This document shows positions 11,652 to 22,885 of a stretch of 64,000 nucleotides of DNA, in pieces; within the stretch, counting starts at the first letter, position 1; the number at the start of each line of letters is the position of its first letter. The position numbers were made by a program, and so were the translations under genes. The DNA comes from Cololabis saira (lineage: Eukaryota; Chordata; Actinopteri; Beloniformes; Belonidae): NCBI RefSeq assembly GCF_033807715.1, contig NC_084597.1, forward strand, positions 13,356,170 through 13,420,169, read 5' to 3'. The notes under the pieces are model-generated. The model had not been told where the DNA came from, searched no databases, and saw only the letters and a program-made list of their open reading frames with translations.

Positions 11652-12507
11652 GTGAGGTAGTAACAGGGCCTTAACAAAGGCAAAATGAGGGCTGTCTGAA
11701 ATGGGCATTTAGAAGGGCACAATGTCAATTTCCCCGAGGAAACCTCCCAAAGGGATTAATAAAGTCGTAGGACTCTGAATCTGAATGATGACTGCAAACT
11801 TGAGAAGGGGAAATCAATGTGGACGCCGGTAATAAGTGACCCATAGTCAAAGAACCAGCTCAAAAGGTTTGAAGAGTGTTGCCACACAAGCCCTCTTGAC
11901 AACAACAATTCAAGACGCCCTGGATATAGGGCTATCACCTTTGCGGCCAATATGATCGGAGCAGTTGGAAGGACAGACAATACTACGAACTTTCTAGCCA
12001 CTTGGCAAATCCTGTTGCCATTTTTAGAAACCTGGAAGAAGCTCCTCTGGCAGAGGCCAGCCTGGCATCCCTCTGCTGCAGCAGTTCTGCAAACAGCACC
12101 AGAAATAGTAGAACTGAAGCCAGAACTCCTCTTCATGTCCACCTGGAATTACCGGGAAGACACTTTTATTTCTGTTTCTGCTTTATTCAGCCCAATGCTG
12201 GCCATGATTGGAGAAAGCGAGAAAAGGGATCATTCTTTAGGTTGAGTAAAACCGCGGAGCTTTGCAAAAGCACTTAACGGGCCCCCAAATTTCCACCTAT
12301 GTGAATGCACAGCTGTTGAGTGGAGGCGGAAAAAAAGGGGAACGCCAATGAATCATTATATCACAAACTGTGTACATCCAGTTGTTGATCTGGTGGGTAC
12401 AAGCGTGTCGAGTTCCACTGCTTATGATTCACTTTCTCGTCTTTGATCAGCAAAATTGTAAATTCAAGTCAAAACACTCTTGTGATTGTCAGAAACAAGT
12501 AAAATAT
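11652..12507. other. Unrecognised sequence, possible LINE tail at 11750-11785
   Basis: AAAGGGATTAATAAAGTC followed by CTGAATCTGAATGATG near 11750-11786 resembles the 3' tail of some fish LINEs. The rest has open frames of 97-128 codons on both strands (11756-12142 minus, 11952-12245 plus) that overlap each other. They show no motif, so neither is called. Confidence 0.35.
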
Positions 12508-13368
12508 TAAAGCTGCAAGCAGCGATGAACTGGCCCTCGTGCGTGCAATTTTCACCAATTAAGGTGAAGGAGTCAAAACTAAGTCCGATGACACCACCCA
12601 TGACTCTTTATGTCAAACCATTCAAAAAATATGGCAGAAAATAGGAACTATCGCATATCGACCAATCAGGAGAAGGGGCGGGGCTAATTTGCGCCAATTA
12701 AGGTGAAGGAGTCAAAACCAAGTCCGATGACACCACCCACGACTCTGTATGTCATACCATTCAAAAGTTATGGCAGAAAATAGGATCTATCAAATATCGA
12801 CCAATCAGAAGGGGCGGGGCTAATTCATGCCAATGAAGGTCAAGGACTCAAAACCGAGTCCGATGACACCACCCACGACTCTCTATGTCAAACCATTCAA
12901 AAGTTATGGCAGAAAGTAGGAACTATCAAATATGGACCAATCAGATGAAGGGGGGGCGCGCTTTTTGGCGTCTGTCGTTGCCACGGTAATGCTTTTGACT
13001 GAGAAAAGTAATGCGCGTCGTCGCCGGATGGAGACGCACATTTTGATGTATAACACACATAGACGGATTACCGCATGGGCAAAGTGGGCGTGTGCCCAGG
13101 GCCCTGGAGCCAATTGGGGCCCTCGGCTTTCAAACTTTAAAAAAATAAATAAATTTAATAAATAAATAAAAAAAATTTTTTAAATAAATTTACAAGCTCA
13201 TAGGGCCCAATGATAGGGCCCTGTTTTGTGTGATACGTTCATATATAATCGTAAATTGTAGGCTATAATTACGATAAAATGTGCATTGTGCGGTCAGTGT
13301 AGACTAATTCTTACTTTACAACTGTCCTGAACGCATCAGGGCCGTGAGCCAACGCTCATTGGATATAA

Positions 13369-13532
13369 AGCCTGATTTATGGTTCCGCGTCAAATCGACG
13401 CAGAACCTCGCCGTTGGGTACGGCGAGGCCTACGGCGTAGGGTACGCGGCGATGCGCACCGTACGTGCGCATCGCCGCGTACCCTACGCCGTAAGCGCCG
13501 CGTTGGTGTAACGCAGAACCATAAATCAGCCT
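13369..13532. mobile_element. Palindromic TAA MITE, 164 bp
   Basis: Begins AGCCTGATTTATGGTTCCGC and ends with the complementary AACCATAAATCAGCCT, with TAA at 13366-13368 and 13533-13535. Most of the element folds on itself; the centre holds GTACGTGCGCATCGCCGCGT facing its complement. It is nested in the hAT at 13058-14411, making three levels of insertion. Confidence 0.9.
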
Positions 13533-13941
13533 TAACAGTTAGAGCCAATTTGCCGACTCGGCAAATTTGCGGCCATGAAGGAGATGAGCGCTAAACTTTA
13601 AAAGAGGACTAAGCATGTACAAAGTTTTATGGAAGAGTCAACTGCCATTGGTGAGTCAGTGTAACCTTCATAAATAATTTCTTTATCAGAATGTTGTGTA
13701 GACTTGACCACCTGGCTATTTGAATGTTTGTGTTGTTTTCAACTAGACCGCCGAGTCTATTCTCTGTTATAGAGCTCAGAAATTATGTTATAGACCGCTG
13801 TGTCTATATCTATCTAAATAGATTGTGTCATTTTAGACCAGTTATGTTTTTTTTTTTGTATTTAAACTGTATCAAAGATGGAACTGAGTCAGTCCGTGAC
13901 TATGTGAGTATTCAGCTCCATGTGATTGGCAGCTGTCAGGC

Positions 13942-14062
<121 letters not shown>

Positions 14063-14850
14063 TCTGAACAAGTTTGTGACTTTACTCTGCTTTCTGCAGC
14101 ATAGGCCTATAGGCTTAGCTCAATAAAAGTGAGAATAAATATTGTTTGATGGGTAGGATGAGGTGTAGTTGAACGTTAAAATGACTATCATAAGGGCCAA
14201 TGGAGAATGCTCCGCCTCCTCTGTACTGAGACCCATGCTCCGCCACTCCGCCATCCACAATCACACGGTGTGATTGTGGATTCTCTGCGCCATTGTGTGA
14301 CCAAACTGAGTGATTGGGGAGGGCATGCACCGTCCACATAGGATATTATTGTAGGTAGGGGCCCATAGCGAGTTTGTGTCCAGGGCCCGTGGTCATGATA
14401 ATCCGTCCTTGATAACACACCTGGGTGCACGTTACGGTTCGGGCGAAGAAGCGGCCGAAGAAATGGCATAAATTGCGCCAAAATTACACGATTAATTGAA
14501 AATGGCCGACTTCCTGTTCGGTTTCGGCCATGGCGCCAAGAGACTTTTCTTTAAGTTGCGACATGATGCATGTATGTCAAATTGTATTGTGGGGCTTGAG
14601 GCACAAAGTTTTCTAGGGGACGCTGTTGAGCCATTAGGCCACGCCTATTAATGCCATTAAATATAAAATTTTTCACCAGGGCTGGCTTGCGTGCAAAATT
14701 TGGTGACTTTTGGGAAACGTTTAGGGGGACAAAAAGGCCCTCATTTCGTCGGAAGAAAAACTAGGATAAAAACAAAAACGAGAACGAGAAAAACAACAAT
14801 TCCTACAGATACAATAGGGCCTTCGCACTGTAAGTGCTCGGGCCCTAATA

Positions 14851-16016
14851 ATAAGGCGTCAATGCATTTTGCCCAAACAGCTCCCATATTTGACCATAAA
14901 TCTGCAGAGTCCTGTGTCCTTGAGACGGTAAATAACTTTAGACTTGAACTTTGCTTGCAATGTTCATTGAACATCAGCTGATAAATGACGAGTCACATAC
15001 ACCATCATGTGACACGCTGATGAATGCAGAAGTTTTCCGCCGAAACATGTCAGGTAAATAATAACCTAAAATCCTCGTATGAGATGAAAGAAACAGCAAA
15101 GTTTAATTGTAAGCCAAGACAAAAGGAACTTTATTGAATTAATAACTTTACACGTTCAACTTACTCTGGCACAGTCACCTTCAGCAGGCTTCACAACAGA
15201 AGCTCATCACAATTCCCTCAGCGAAACGAAGAGCAGGTGTGCTCATCAGCAGGAAATATTCTGAATTAAAAGCACCACTTGATCCCATTAGGCTTTTTTT
15301 TTTTTTTTTAAAAAGCCAAGATGCTGTGGGTGAGCTTTTGTATCATTTTGAACAAATGACAAGTCACTTCAAATTCTTTCAGAACCGGATTTTCTTCCAG
15401 AAATGACAGCATCACCTTTGTAGCTTTGCTTCAAAAAAACGTTAAAATTCACCCACAAGAGATTAACAAAAAGCTCCCACTTCTCCTCGTTAAATCCTCC
15501 CTCGCACAAAGTACACTGTCGTCACATTCAAGAAGAACTCATGAAGAAAAAAGAGGAAAAACAACAACCTGATTATTTTAGTAGTTCCCACTCTGATTAG
15601 TAAATAGTTGCGTGGTTGCATGTGCGATGCATGTTTCACCTTTTCCATCCAGCACAATGAAAACTGAGCTGATTACTCCCACATATGTGCAAACACAAGC
15701 GCGCGCACACAGCGTCTAGTATGTCATCTTGTGTTTAGATGGAGAATTCTCTGAACATGACTCAGACAGACTCGGCCGTGTTTGTGCGTTTGGGAAGCCT
15801 TCCCTACCATTGCTCAAGCCTTCTGACTCACAGTGATTCAACAGTTCTGCAGAAGCGCATCAACCTATGGTAAGAGAAGCCTTTAAATAGCTGCACTCTC
15901 GCCAACAGCGCTTTATCAAACTAAACTGTTTTACAGTGAGAGCTTCTGGCAGACAGAAATACGACTGAGGGAGGAGGTTGTGGGACTCCGTGAACAATGA
16001 AAGACTCATTTGGATA
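14851..16016. other. Unrecognised sequence
   Basis: No element ends, SINE heads or protein motifs noticed. There is a T run at about 15294-15309. Short open frames only. Confidence 0.45.
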
Positions 16017-16018
16017 TA

Positions 16019-16096
16019 CAGTACAGACCAAAAGTTTGGACACACTTCCCCATTTGTTTGAATGAGGAGGTGTGTCCAAACTTTTGGTCTGTACTG
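16019..16096. mobile_element. Tc1/mariner-type palindromic MITE, 78 bp
   Basis: Almost a perfect palindrome: CAGTACAGACCAAAAGTTTG at the left and its complement at the right, around a short spacer. TA is present on both sides (16017-16018 and 16097-16098), the Tc1/mariner target duplication. It is essentially two terminal repeats joined with no interior, so it depends on a foreign transposase. Confidence 0.9.
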
Positions 16097-16796
16097 TATT
16101 ATCCTATTTTTTAATAAATAGAGTAATGTTTCTGAAATGTCGTTAGAAAAAAAATCTTAAATTGCAGAGTGGGTTTAAGATAAATATAATACTGTACATC
16201 CTTCCAAGTTTGGGACGTGCTGTGTACCTTAATGGAAGTCTCAGTGTATTGTGGTCTTTGGAAATTCTGGATTTCTACGTACTGTAGTGAGGAGTAAAAA
16301 CATTATCCCACAAAACCAACTGCAAAATACTGAAATCCAGCAGATGTGCAGCTATCCTGAAGTCCTGCCCTCACTCGCATGTTTACTCTTGTACAAAAGG
16401 CTCTATTGTTCACCTTATTTGGACTAATGTTTCCTCCTGATATTGCGTTTTGATGCAACACGCATGTGTAATGCTTGTCCCGGAGTGAACACCGTAACTG
16501 TGGATTCACACCAAAAGCGTGATATATCGCACTTTGGCAGGCCTGGACTGGGACAAAAATTCGGCCCTGGACTTTTTGATCCAGACTGGCCCACTACATT
16601 TTGGGCGCAGATACTGTGCCAACTCGCCCCGTAAACACACAAGCCCTTATTAACACTACTGTACTTAACAATATCTCTTTACATTCTGGAGCCTTGAATA
16701 AAAGAAATTATGACTACACAGTGTGTTGCTCACTTGCTCTTAAGAAGGATATTAGAGAAAGGATTTAAGATTGAAGTGTGTTTGACTCACTCATAC

Positions 16797-16866
16797 TGTA
16801 TGTGGCGAAACTGGTGATGATGGCATTGGCAGGCTGGTCACTCGCAGACATAGAAATACGAGAGCC
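16797..16866 (-). pseudogene. Candidate second exon of the hAT transposase
   Basis: On the minus strand, TTTCACAG precedes an open 70-base stretch (GSRISMSASDQPANAIITSF and three more residues) that is followed by GTATGAG. That gives a good acceptor and donor. It lies inside the same hAT and on the same strand as the N-terminal fragment. No domain is recognisable in so short a piece; splicing is inferred from the consensus sites only. Confidence 0.4.
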
Positions 16867-17050
16867 CTGTGAAAGACAGACAGCATTATTTAAGTGATTT
16901 CTAATCACTGATTAAAATGGTAAATTGACAAACCAGTACTTAATATTCTAATTTACAACAATACTCACAGAGTGAAATAAAATACTGTCTGGCCCTTGAT
17001 GAACTTAATAAACAGTAGGGGAACATCTCCTCAAACAAATAGGCAGCCTG

Positions 17051-17063
17051 TGTGTGTGTGTGC

Positions 17064-17114
<51 letters not shown>
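17051..17114. repeat. (TG)n microsatellite
   Basis: A TG run with one CGCG interruption near its left end, inside the hAT fossil at 16538-18273. Confidence 0.97.
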
Positions 17115-17115
<1 letters not shown>

Positions 17116-17671
17116 CTATTTAAGGCTATTTATGACATTGCATGAACTGCATCATGTTTTATAAATATGCACACTTCTGGAGACCCCCCTAAATATAAAT
17201 GCAGATGTTTTATTGTAACAGTAGTTAATCAGTGTTTTATTAGTTTTAACTGCATAATGTGAAACAGTCATTAAACCATAAACACTGACTGAAAAAAATA
17301 TGTAAAGCATATTTGGTATGTTGTTAGATCAATGTCCTTCATGAACAAATAGGACTGTGGGCAGAAGAAAGGTGCATGTTGATACTTAAAACACTAAAAC
17401 TGTGTACATGATGACATGATTTGGGGGATGTAATTATAGGTTAAAAATTGTGAAACTAGCAGATCTCTATGCTCAAACCACTTCAAGTATAAAATAGTAC
17501 AAAAAGCAACTATCAATTAATCATATGAATATAGTTATTTTTTCAATACTTAATATAACTTGATTTTGTAGGCTAACACACCAAACTATGCAGATTTTGC
17601 GATTATGTCAATAAACGTTCATAGACAATTAACGGAGTTAACGGTGCAATTAAGTGTTTATCCACGGCATG

Positions 17672-17956
17672 TTAGGCTAGCAAACACCTGCCATCACCAC
17701 CACCTATCTCCTGGTCCTGTACCACCATGGCAGCGGGAGCCTCACTTTCACCCTCATCTTCCTCCTCCTCCTCCTCCTCCTCCAGCATCGTCACCTGCTG
17801 CTCAGACGGACCCGCAGGCACAGCTGAAGTCCCGGAGGCCAGGCCGGCCCCCGCAGGAAACATGGTTACTGGTTACATGGTTAGGTTAATGTTTTTGCTG
17901 GTAGCAGCATCACGAGCGAGTGATTTTTCAGCACCGCCTTTTCAATTTTTCTCCAT
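17672..17956 (-). pseudogene. hAT transposase N-terminus, broken
   Basis: On the minus strand an ATG at 17956 reads MEKN, a stop, then KGGAEKSLARDAATSKNIN. The KGGAEK motif followed by a 'DA..S.KI' stretch is what I know from the N-terminus of fish hAT transposases of the type with a later TTF/ZMYM-like zinc finger. After a second stop the frame continues in a long open stretch with a run of glutamates (EEEEEEEE) down to about 17672. At least two nonsense changes make it non-functional. It sits inside a hAT with intact terminal repeats, which supports the identity. The exact hAT lineage is inference. Confidence 0.6.
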
Positions 17957-18360
17957 TTTGCTTGTCTGTGTGCTGTTTCTTTCTTTCTTTCTCTCTCGCT
18001 CTCTACCGCTCTTAACGATTGCTCATCATTAAAGGTGATTGGACGAGGGGGGGTCTAGTACATGAACGGTGGGACTCTTGGGCCTCTGTAGCCTGTCATT
18101 GGGCCGGCCAGGTATTTTTTAGACAGGCAAGTCACTGGGCCTATGAGTGATGTGTGAGAGATCATGGCAAGACGAAGCAAAAAAAAAAAAGAAAACTGGC
18201 TGCCACTGGCGGCCCATTATTGAACGGCCCACCGGGAAAACTCCCGGTACTCCCTATGGCCAATCCACCCCTGCACTTTGGGAAGCCTTCTTTATATTTC
18301 AGCCATGCATTTGCTGAGGAAGCGGAGGACTGGCGCCATCGGTTCATCTGGGTCCACAAA

Positions 18361-18927
18361 TGCCGCTTTTGCACTGGTACCACCTCAGCTCGGTTCTACC
18401 CGTTTTGCGCTTTCGCACTAGGGCTGAGACGTGTAGAGCCGCTCCAAGTCGGTACTTTTTTCTGTAACCATTTCAGCCAGGTTCTTTGCGGGCTGAGCAG
18501 GGACTATTTCTGACGTCACCACCCTCCGCGCCTCTGATTGGTCGGGGGGCGGGGCCGTCAGACGTTTGAATCAGGAAGCGGGAGTCAGAGCGAGAGCGAC
18601 CCGCGGCTCGCGGCGATTTTATTATAAAGCGCAAAACGTCTGTTTGGTGATCCAAATCTGAGGTGCAGATGTTCATAAACCTGGTGGCTGTCGAGAAAAA
18701 ATTAAAAAAGCGATGTAGACGGGCTGTTTTTCTCTCAGCCGCTCGCGGCTCCAGCTGATTTCTCATCGGCGCCGACATGAACAAAGCGGTTGCGCAATCG
18801 AGTACGTCACAGCAGCTTCACCACAACCTGCCCACTTCTCACCTGGCAGTGCGAAAACACACATGTGGTGCCGTGTAAAGCCGCGCCGAGCCGAGTCGGG
18901 CCAAGTAAGTCCTAGTGCAAAAGCGGC
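18361..18927 (+). mobile_element. TWA-type MITE, copy 1 of family B
   Basis: Starts GCCGCTTTTGCACTGG and ends CCTAGTGCAAAAGCGGC, which are inverted. The interior matches the copy at 30093-30676 almost throughout, including GCGCAAAACGTCTGTTTG and GACATGAACAAAGCGGTTGC. The three-base duplication is unclear in this copy, whereas the second copy shows TAA on both sides. No functional frame; the open frame on the minus strand around 18473-18784 is shared with the other copy but has no domain. Confidence 0.8.
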
Positions 18928-19860
18928 TAAAGTGCTGCAAACCTGGCAACTCCACTGAGAATTTTATCATCTGATATTGGAGCTCCGTTTTGATGCTTGG
19001 TTTCTGCGTTATTTCCACGTAGAAAAGAGTGAGTTTGATGCTTTCGTCAACAAGGTTGGTCGGCAAGCCTTTGGTCCAGGTGAACGCCGCAGTCTGTTTG
19101 TGGTGAGCACCACTGACACACCGGGTTGTAGCGGATTTGGTCATATTGTTTAAACTGTGTTTTGTGATTAATAAGAACGTTTTTAATGACTTTTAATTGA
19201 CTAGCAAAATAAAACTGTTCAGACCATTTAGCTCCTCAACCATTAGTTATGTCTTTCCAATGAGCAGAGTTCAAGTAAAAATGGCAAACAGCAAAAATGT
19301 CAGTTTGCTAGATGAGATAGATTAATTCCTGATAAAATAAGTTTGTGTGTACAGCTATGCTCATCTATGCATATGAATGATGTATGTTTGTGTGTGCACA
19401 AAAGTACAATGTGCAATGGGCAAGGCTTCTTGCTTTGGGAATCCCGGTCTGTGATTGGACGCCTCATTTGCATAAAGTTGAGATTTTCTAAGTTTCAAAT
19501 TGATGCTCTGGATGCTGGCATGGTGCCGCTCCCGATGCTTCCAACGCCTCTTGCAGTGAGCTTTCGTAGACAATGAATGGCAGCCAGACGCCCGTGACGC
19601 TTTCAGTGTGAATGCACAGTAACACTGCAGGTGCGTTAGTGCAGCGATAACATCATCACCAACAAAGTCCGACCGGGGCTGCTGACGTTGCATAGATTCT
19701 GGATGGCGGTAAGAGAAGCTGTAGGTGAAGTAAGCACACGGAGATGTTGCCATTGGTCCTGGGAGCTGTTCTCCGCATATTTGTGCGTCAATGACAGGTG
19801 GGGCTGTTGTTCCTGTGTGTTGTTGGAGTTTGCATGGTTACATGGTTGTGTTCAGACTGT
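18928..19860. other. Unrecognised sequence with one minus-strand open stretch
   Basis: The minus strand is open for about 72 codons between 19144 and the border of the MITE at 18927 (starts MTKSATTRCVSGAHH). It shows no motif and no clear splice sites, so it is not called as a gene. The rest holds nothing recognisable. Confidence 0.3.
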
Positions 19861-19867
19861 TGCTTGT

Positions 19868-20230
19868 TGGTGTGGAATCCTTCACAATATGTCCCATCTC
19901 CCAGTAGACACCAAGCCACTGTCCTACGATCAGTGTTACAGGAGATTCAGCACAAAAGGCTCCTCCTTCAGCAGTCACGTCAACGTATGACAGCAGATCT
20001 GGGCGGATTTAGAGGAGTACAGATGGACATGTTGCAGTTGATGAACACTGTACGTGATCATCAATCAGTCAGCACAAGGGCCACACGTCATACCTCCTGA
20101 GCTCAGCAGCACGCCACATGAAATACCTTTACACTTTTCTACTCCTGGTCCTCAGGCAGCTCGTTATCCACAACCCACTCCTGTTATCAACTATGAGTTC
20201 CAGCCACCTACCTCAAATACTAGTGGGAGC
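19868..20230 (+). pseudogene. Possible BEL/Pao gag-like remnant
   Basis: Reading QYVPSPSRHQATVLRSVLQE and QQSRQRMTADLGGFRGVQMD in one frame, then after a shift PPELSSTPHEIPLHFSTPGP and PQPTPVINYEFQPPTS in another, this looks like one coding region with a frameshift near 20095. A glutamine-rich helical part followed by a proline-rich part would fit a gag protein, and BEL/Pao pol sequence follows downstream. There is no zinc knuckle. The identity is inferred from position. Confidence 0.35.
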
Positions 20231-20645
20231 CCTCTGTATCGGGGGCATCAGCTGGCTCTGGCTGCGTTGCACCTTCATGGGGGTCCACCATGCCCTGGTG
20301 CAGTGGGGGTGATCCGGCTTGCTTCCAGTGGGAGGATGATGCTGGACCTCTTCACCCCACCTTAGGTGGAGGCGAGCCCTGTTGACAGGTGGGATGGCTG
20401 GGTTGGCGTCCCCCTTCCCGATGCAGATGGCTCTGTAAGGTGGGGTCCTCTCTGGTCCTTCTGTGCTCATCGTTTTTTTTAACTCTACATTTTAATTATT
20501 ATGATGTGTATGTGGGGGAGTGGGGTTTGTGTGAGGGGTGGGGGGGTTTGGGCCTTGTTTTAACTTTTTTAATTGTACAATTTTTAAACATGTAAAGCAC
20601 TTTGTACTACATAGATGTATGAAAAGTGCTTTATGAATGAACGTG
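20231..20645. repeat. LINE-like 3' end inserted between gag- and pol-like parts
   Basis: About 20231-20480 is GC-rich sequence without a motif. It is followed by AT-rich sequence ending GTAAAGCACTTTGTACTAC and GAAAAGTGCTTTATGAATGA. The 'GCACTTTGT ... AAAGTGCT(A/T)TA' ending is a recurrent 3' tail in fish LINEs, and a similar one lies at 33880-33950. BEL/Pao-like sequence resumes directly after it. Confidence 0.45.
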
Positions 20646-20653
20646 TGATTGAT

Positions 20654-20905
20654 ACTTGGCCGAGAGCTCAGTATCGAATTAACAATGCCTTCACTGCAGC
20701 TCGTATTGATTTAGTGGATCGCACTTACCCTATAGAATCACTTCAGAGTAAGCACCTGAATGGGTTACCCCTTGAGCCATTTAAGAAGATTAGACCCCTG
20801 CTTCTTATCGGCAGCGTCCACCCTCACCACCCTGGAGCCCTGCAGCCATTCACACCAGGCTGGGTTGGACATTGCAGGCTCCTTCTAGTGTCATCTGTAA
20901 ACTGA
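20654..20905 (+). pseudogene. BEL/Pao pol fragment, upstream of RT
   Basis: The frame reads NNAFTAARIDLVDRTYPIES, then LNGLPLEPFKKIRPLLLIGS and VHPHHPG. In fish BEL/Pao elements a 'LDLV..TYPVE.L...HL.GLPL.P...V.PLLLIG.DHPHL' block lies between the protease and the reverse transcriptase. The match fails after VHPHHPG, so the piece is truncated or frameshifted there. There is no catalytic residue to check in this segment. Confidence 0.6.
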
Positions 20906-21389
20906 ACAGGTCACAGCAGTGTCTTATCACATCAATCCTGCTTAAGGTGTCAGATTTAATTAAGTGTTATAACTGGCTCAAGTTTTGCCAAACATCCAGA
21001 GCAGGAGACAGTGTATAAGATTAAAGAATATAAGTATAACCCTAACAGAAAGAACCTAAATGATACCTGGAAACCATAGGGATCCTATGAGGTGTGAAGT
21101 CAGTAAATCAGTGGTGTAAGTGTGGATGTGTGAAACATGGTGTGGTGTGTGAGTGAATGAAGAGAATAGCTCAAACACAATTGATATAACGCAGGGAGAC
21201 TACAGCAGGGAGTGACGGCCAGGTCTTCCTCCTCTGGATCTCTCTCTCAACTGGAAGGAGCATGGCATGTATAGACCTTAGGGAAACACTGGGCCCAGGT
21301 GCTCTCCATTAGCCATCAGGACAATGCCCTACCCGGGCTCACCTATACGATAGGCCTAAGTAGGCACACTATCCACTACTCATAATACT
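20906..21389. other. Unrecognised spacer within the BEL/Pao remnant
   Basis: Nothing coding was seen. It separates the two pol fragments and may be a later insertion or decayed pol sequence. No inverted ends or TSD were found. Confidence 0.35.
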
Positions 21390-21923
21390 ATGCGTGGGGC
21401 ATCACAGAAGCATGTTGAGAGGTTGTGGAGAGCAGACACCATCCCTCTTAAGAGTGATAAGATGGTGACCTGCTTCAAGCAAGATTACCTAGCCCTTAGT
21501 CTGCAGGAGAATAGGACAACCCGAGTGGAGGTCCGTTATGCCACTCCTTTGTTACGTCGTAAAGACATGCCACACCTTCGAGCCACCCCAAGTGCAGTCA
21601 TGCCAAACCTGACATGGGTAGAGAGAAGGCTTAAAAGAGATCCTGGGAAGATAAAGATATATCAAACAGAGATGAAGAAGCTGATTGAGACGGGATATGT
21701 ACTCAAGATTGAGCATTCCGAGTTGGATGAAGAGAAAGAAGCGTGCTACATTCCTCACCACCTCCTTACTCATAATAGCAAGCATCAGCTGGTATTCAAC
21801 TGCTCTTTCCAACATCAGGGACAGAATCTCAATGAACATCTCTTGCCTGGTCCTACTCTGGGTGCATCCCCGGTTGGAGTCCCCTTAAGGTTCCAACCGC
21901 AAACTGGAATACAGTTCAGTTAA
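21390..21923 (+). pseudogene. BEL/Pao pol fragment, start of the RT domain
   Basis: A 177-codon frame reads HVERLWRADTIPLKSDKMVT, later YATPLLRRKDMPHLRATPSA, ERRLKRDPGKIKIYQTEMKK, GYVLKIEHSEL and CYIPHHLLTHNSKHQLVFNC. This is the part of BEL/Pao pol that leads into the reverse transcriptase; the 'YIPHH...VFNCS....G.NLN..LLPGP.L' stretch is characteristic of the family. It ends just before the first catalytic aspartate motif, so there is no active polymerase. The remaining pol (RT core, RNase H, integrase) and LTRs were not found nearby. The run is unusually clean compared with the fragments around it. Confidence 0.8.
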
Positions 21924-22066
21924 ACAATCCTCTCGTCTCCTCCTTTCTTTGCACCGACTCCAGTCTGTGCCCACACCTAAGAAGCTTCCTGGCCTCAAGT
22001 AGTGTTCTGGCCGACACTACCGGTTGAGAGCGGTGATAAACACGTCTAGTGCCTTACAGACCTTAA

Positions 22067-22881
22067 AGGTATTGTGACATGAAAAACAAATTTTTCTTGA
22101 TTTTTTGTGTTTTGTTGGGTGTCTTGACATCAATTACACCCAAAAAACAACGAACTTTTAACATTCAGTGTATTGTGTGCTTTCTGGGATTTTCCGCATA
22201 ACTATGCAAAAACGCCGCATCTGGTTTGGTGGCGGGCCGTGACGTCAAGGCCCGCTAAATCACCGCCCCCTCCACCCAGCTCCCTGCCTCCTCTCCTCTC
22301 CAGCGCACCATAAAGGCTGATTTATGGTTCCGCGTTACACCGACGCAGAGCCTATGGCGTAGGGTTACGCGGCGACGCGCACCGTACGCTGAACCCTACG
22401 GCGTAGGCTCTGCGTCGATTTAACGCGGAACCATAAATCAGGCTTAACACGGAGCTGTTTAGAGCCTCTTTTGTTCTCATCATCGGAGGAAAACTGCTAA
22501 GAAGACCCGCGGCCACTGACTGGACTTAAGATAAGGGGACACTGCTGCTTGCATGCCTTTATTTTTATGATTGTTTGCTGTGGTTCGCCCTGCTGCTTTT
22601 CCGTGCATGCTTCGCCTGTCGCTCCCGGCTTAACTCTCCGACGCCGCTGTGAGCGTATGGCTGGGTTGGAGGAGGTTGGGAGGAGGAGCAGGGCAATGAT
22701 TGACAGGAAAGGGGGAAAAGGAAGCGTTTTTCACGGCGCAAAAAAACACTGTCATAAAAAGCCAGGAATGGAGTACTAGAGTGAAGTTTTTCTTGTTACA
22801 CTCTTTTAGACACATTTGAGGGATGTTGGCCAAGACTTTTAATAGTGTTAAAAGCATGTTAAAAATGATGTCACAATACCT
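22067..22881 (+). mobile_element. TTAA-target (piggyBac-like) element, copy C1, 815 bp
   Basis: Ends AGGTATTGTGACAT and its complement ATGTCACAATACCT, with TTAA on both sides (22063-22066 and 22882-22885). TTAA targets are the piggyBac signature, though no piggyBac transposase is encoded. It contains a palindromic TAA MITE at 22314-22444. The reversed copy at 26143-26957 is exactly the same length. The 76-codon frame at 22549-22779 is conserved between the copies but has no recognisable domain. Confidence 0.92.
22314..22444. mobile_element. Palindromic TAA MITE inside copy C1, 131 bp
   Basis: Begins AGGCTGATTTATGGTTCCGC and ends AACCATAAATCAGGCT, with TAA at 22311-22313 and 22445-22447. It starts 247 bases from the end of its host TTAA element, exactly as the MITE in copy C2 does. 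Confidence 0.9.
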
Positions 22882-22885
22882 TTAA

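Larger units (their letters stand above)
16538..18273 (-). mobile_element. hAT element fossil with transposase exons, 1736 bp
   Basis: Left end CAGGCCTGGACTGG, right end (reverse complement) CAGGGGTGGATTGGCC, flanked by a perfect 8-bp duplication CACTTTGG at 16530-16537 and 18274-18281. Unlike the other hAT-like elements here it keeps decayed transposase sequence on the minus strand (17672-17956 and 16797-16866). It also contains a TG array at about 17051-17114 and a TCC run near 17757-17783. Confidence 0.9.

Noticed and set aside
11756..12245. Overlapping plus and minus frames of 97-128 codons
   Set aside because: They overlap each other, show no motif, and splice sites or conservation cannot be judged here.
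22549..22779. 76-codon frame conserved in the two TTAA element copies
   Set aside because: Conservation is explained by the copies being recent duplicates of a non-coding element; no domain and no coding context.
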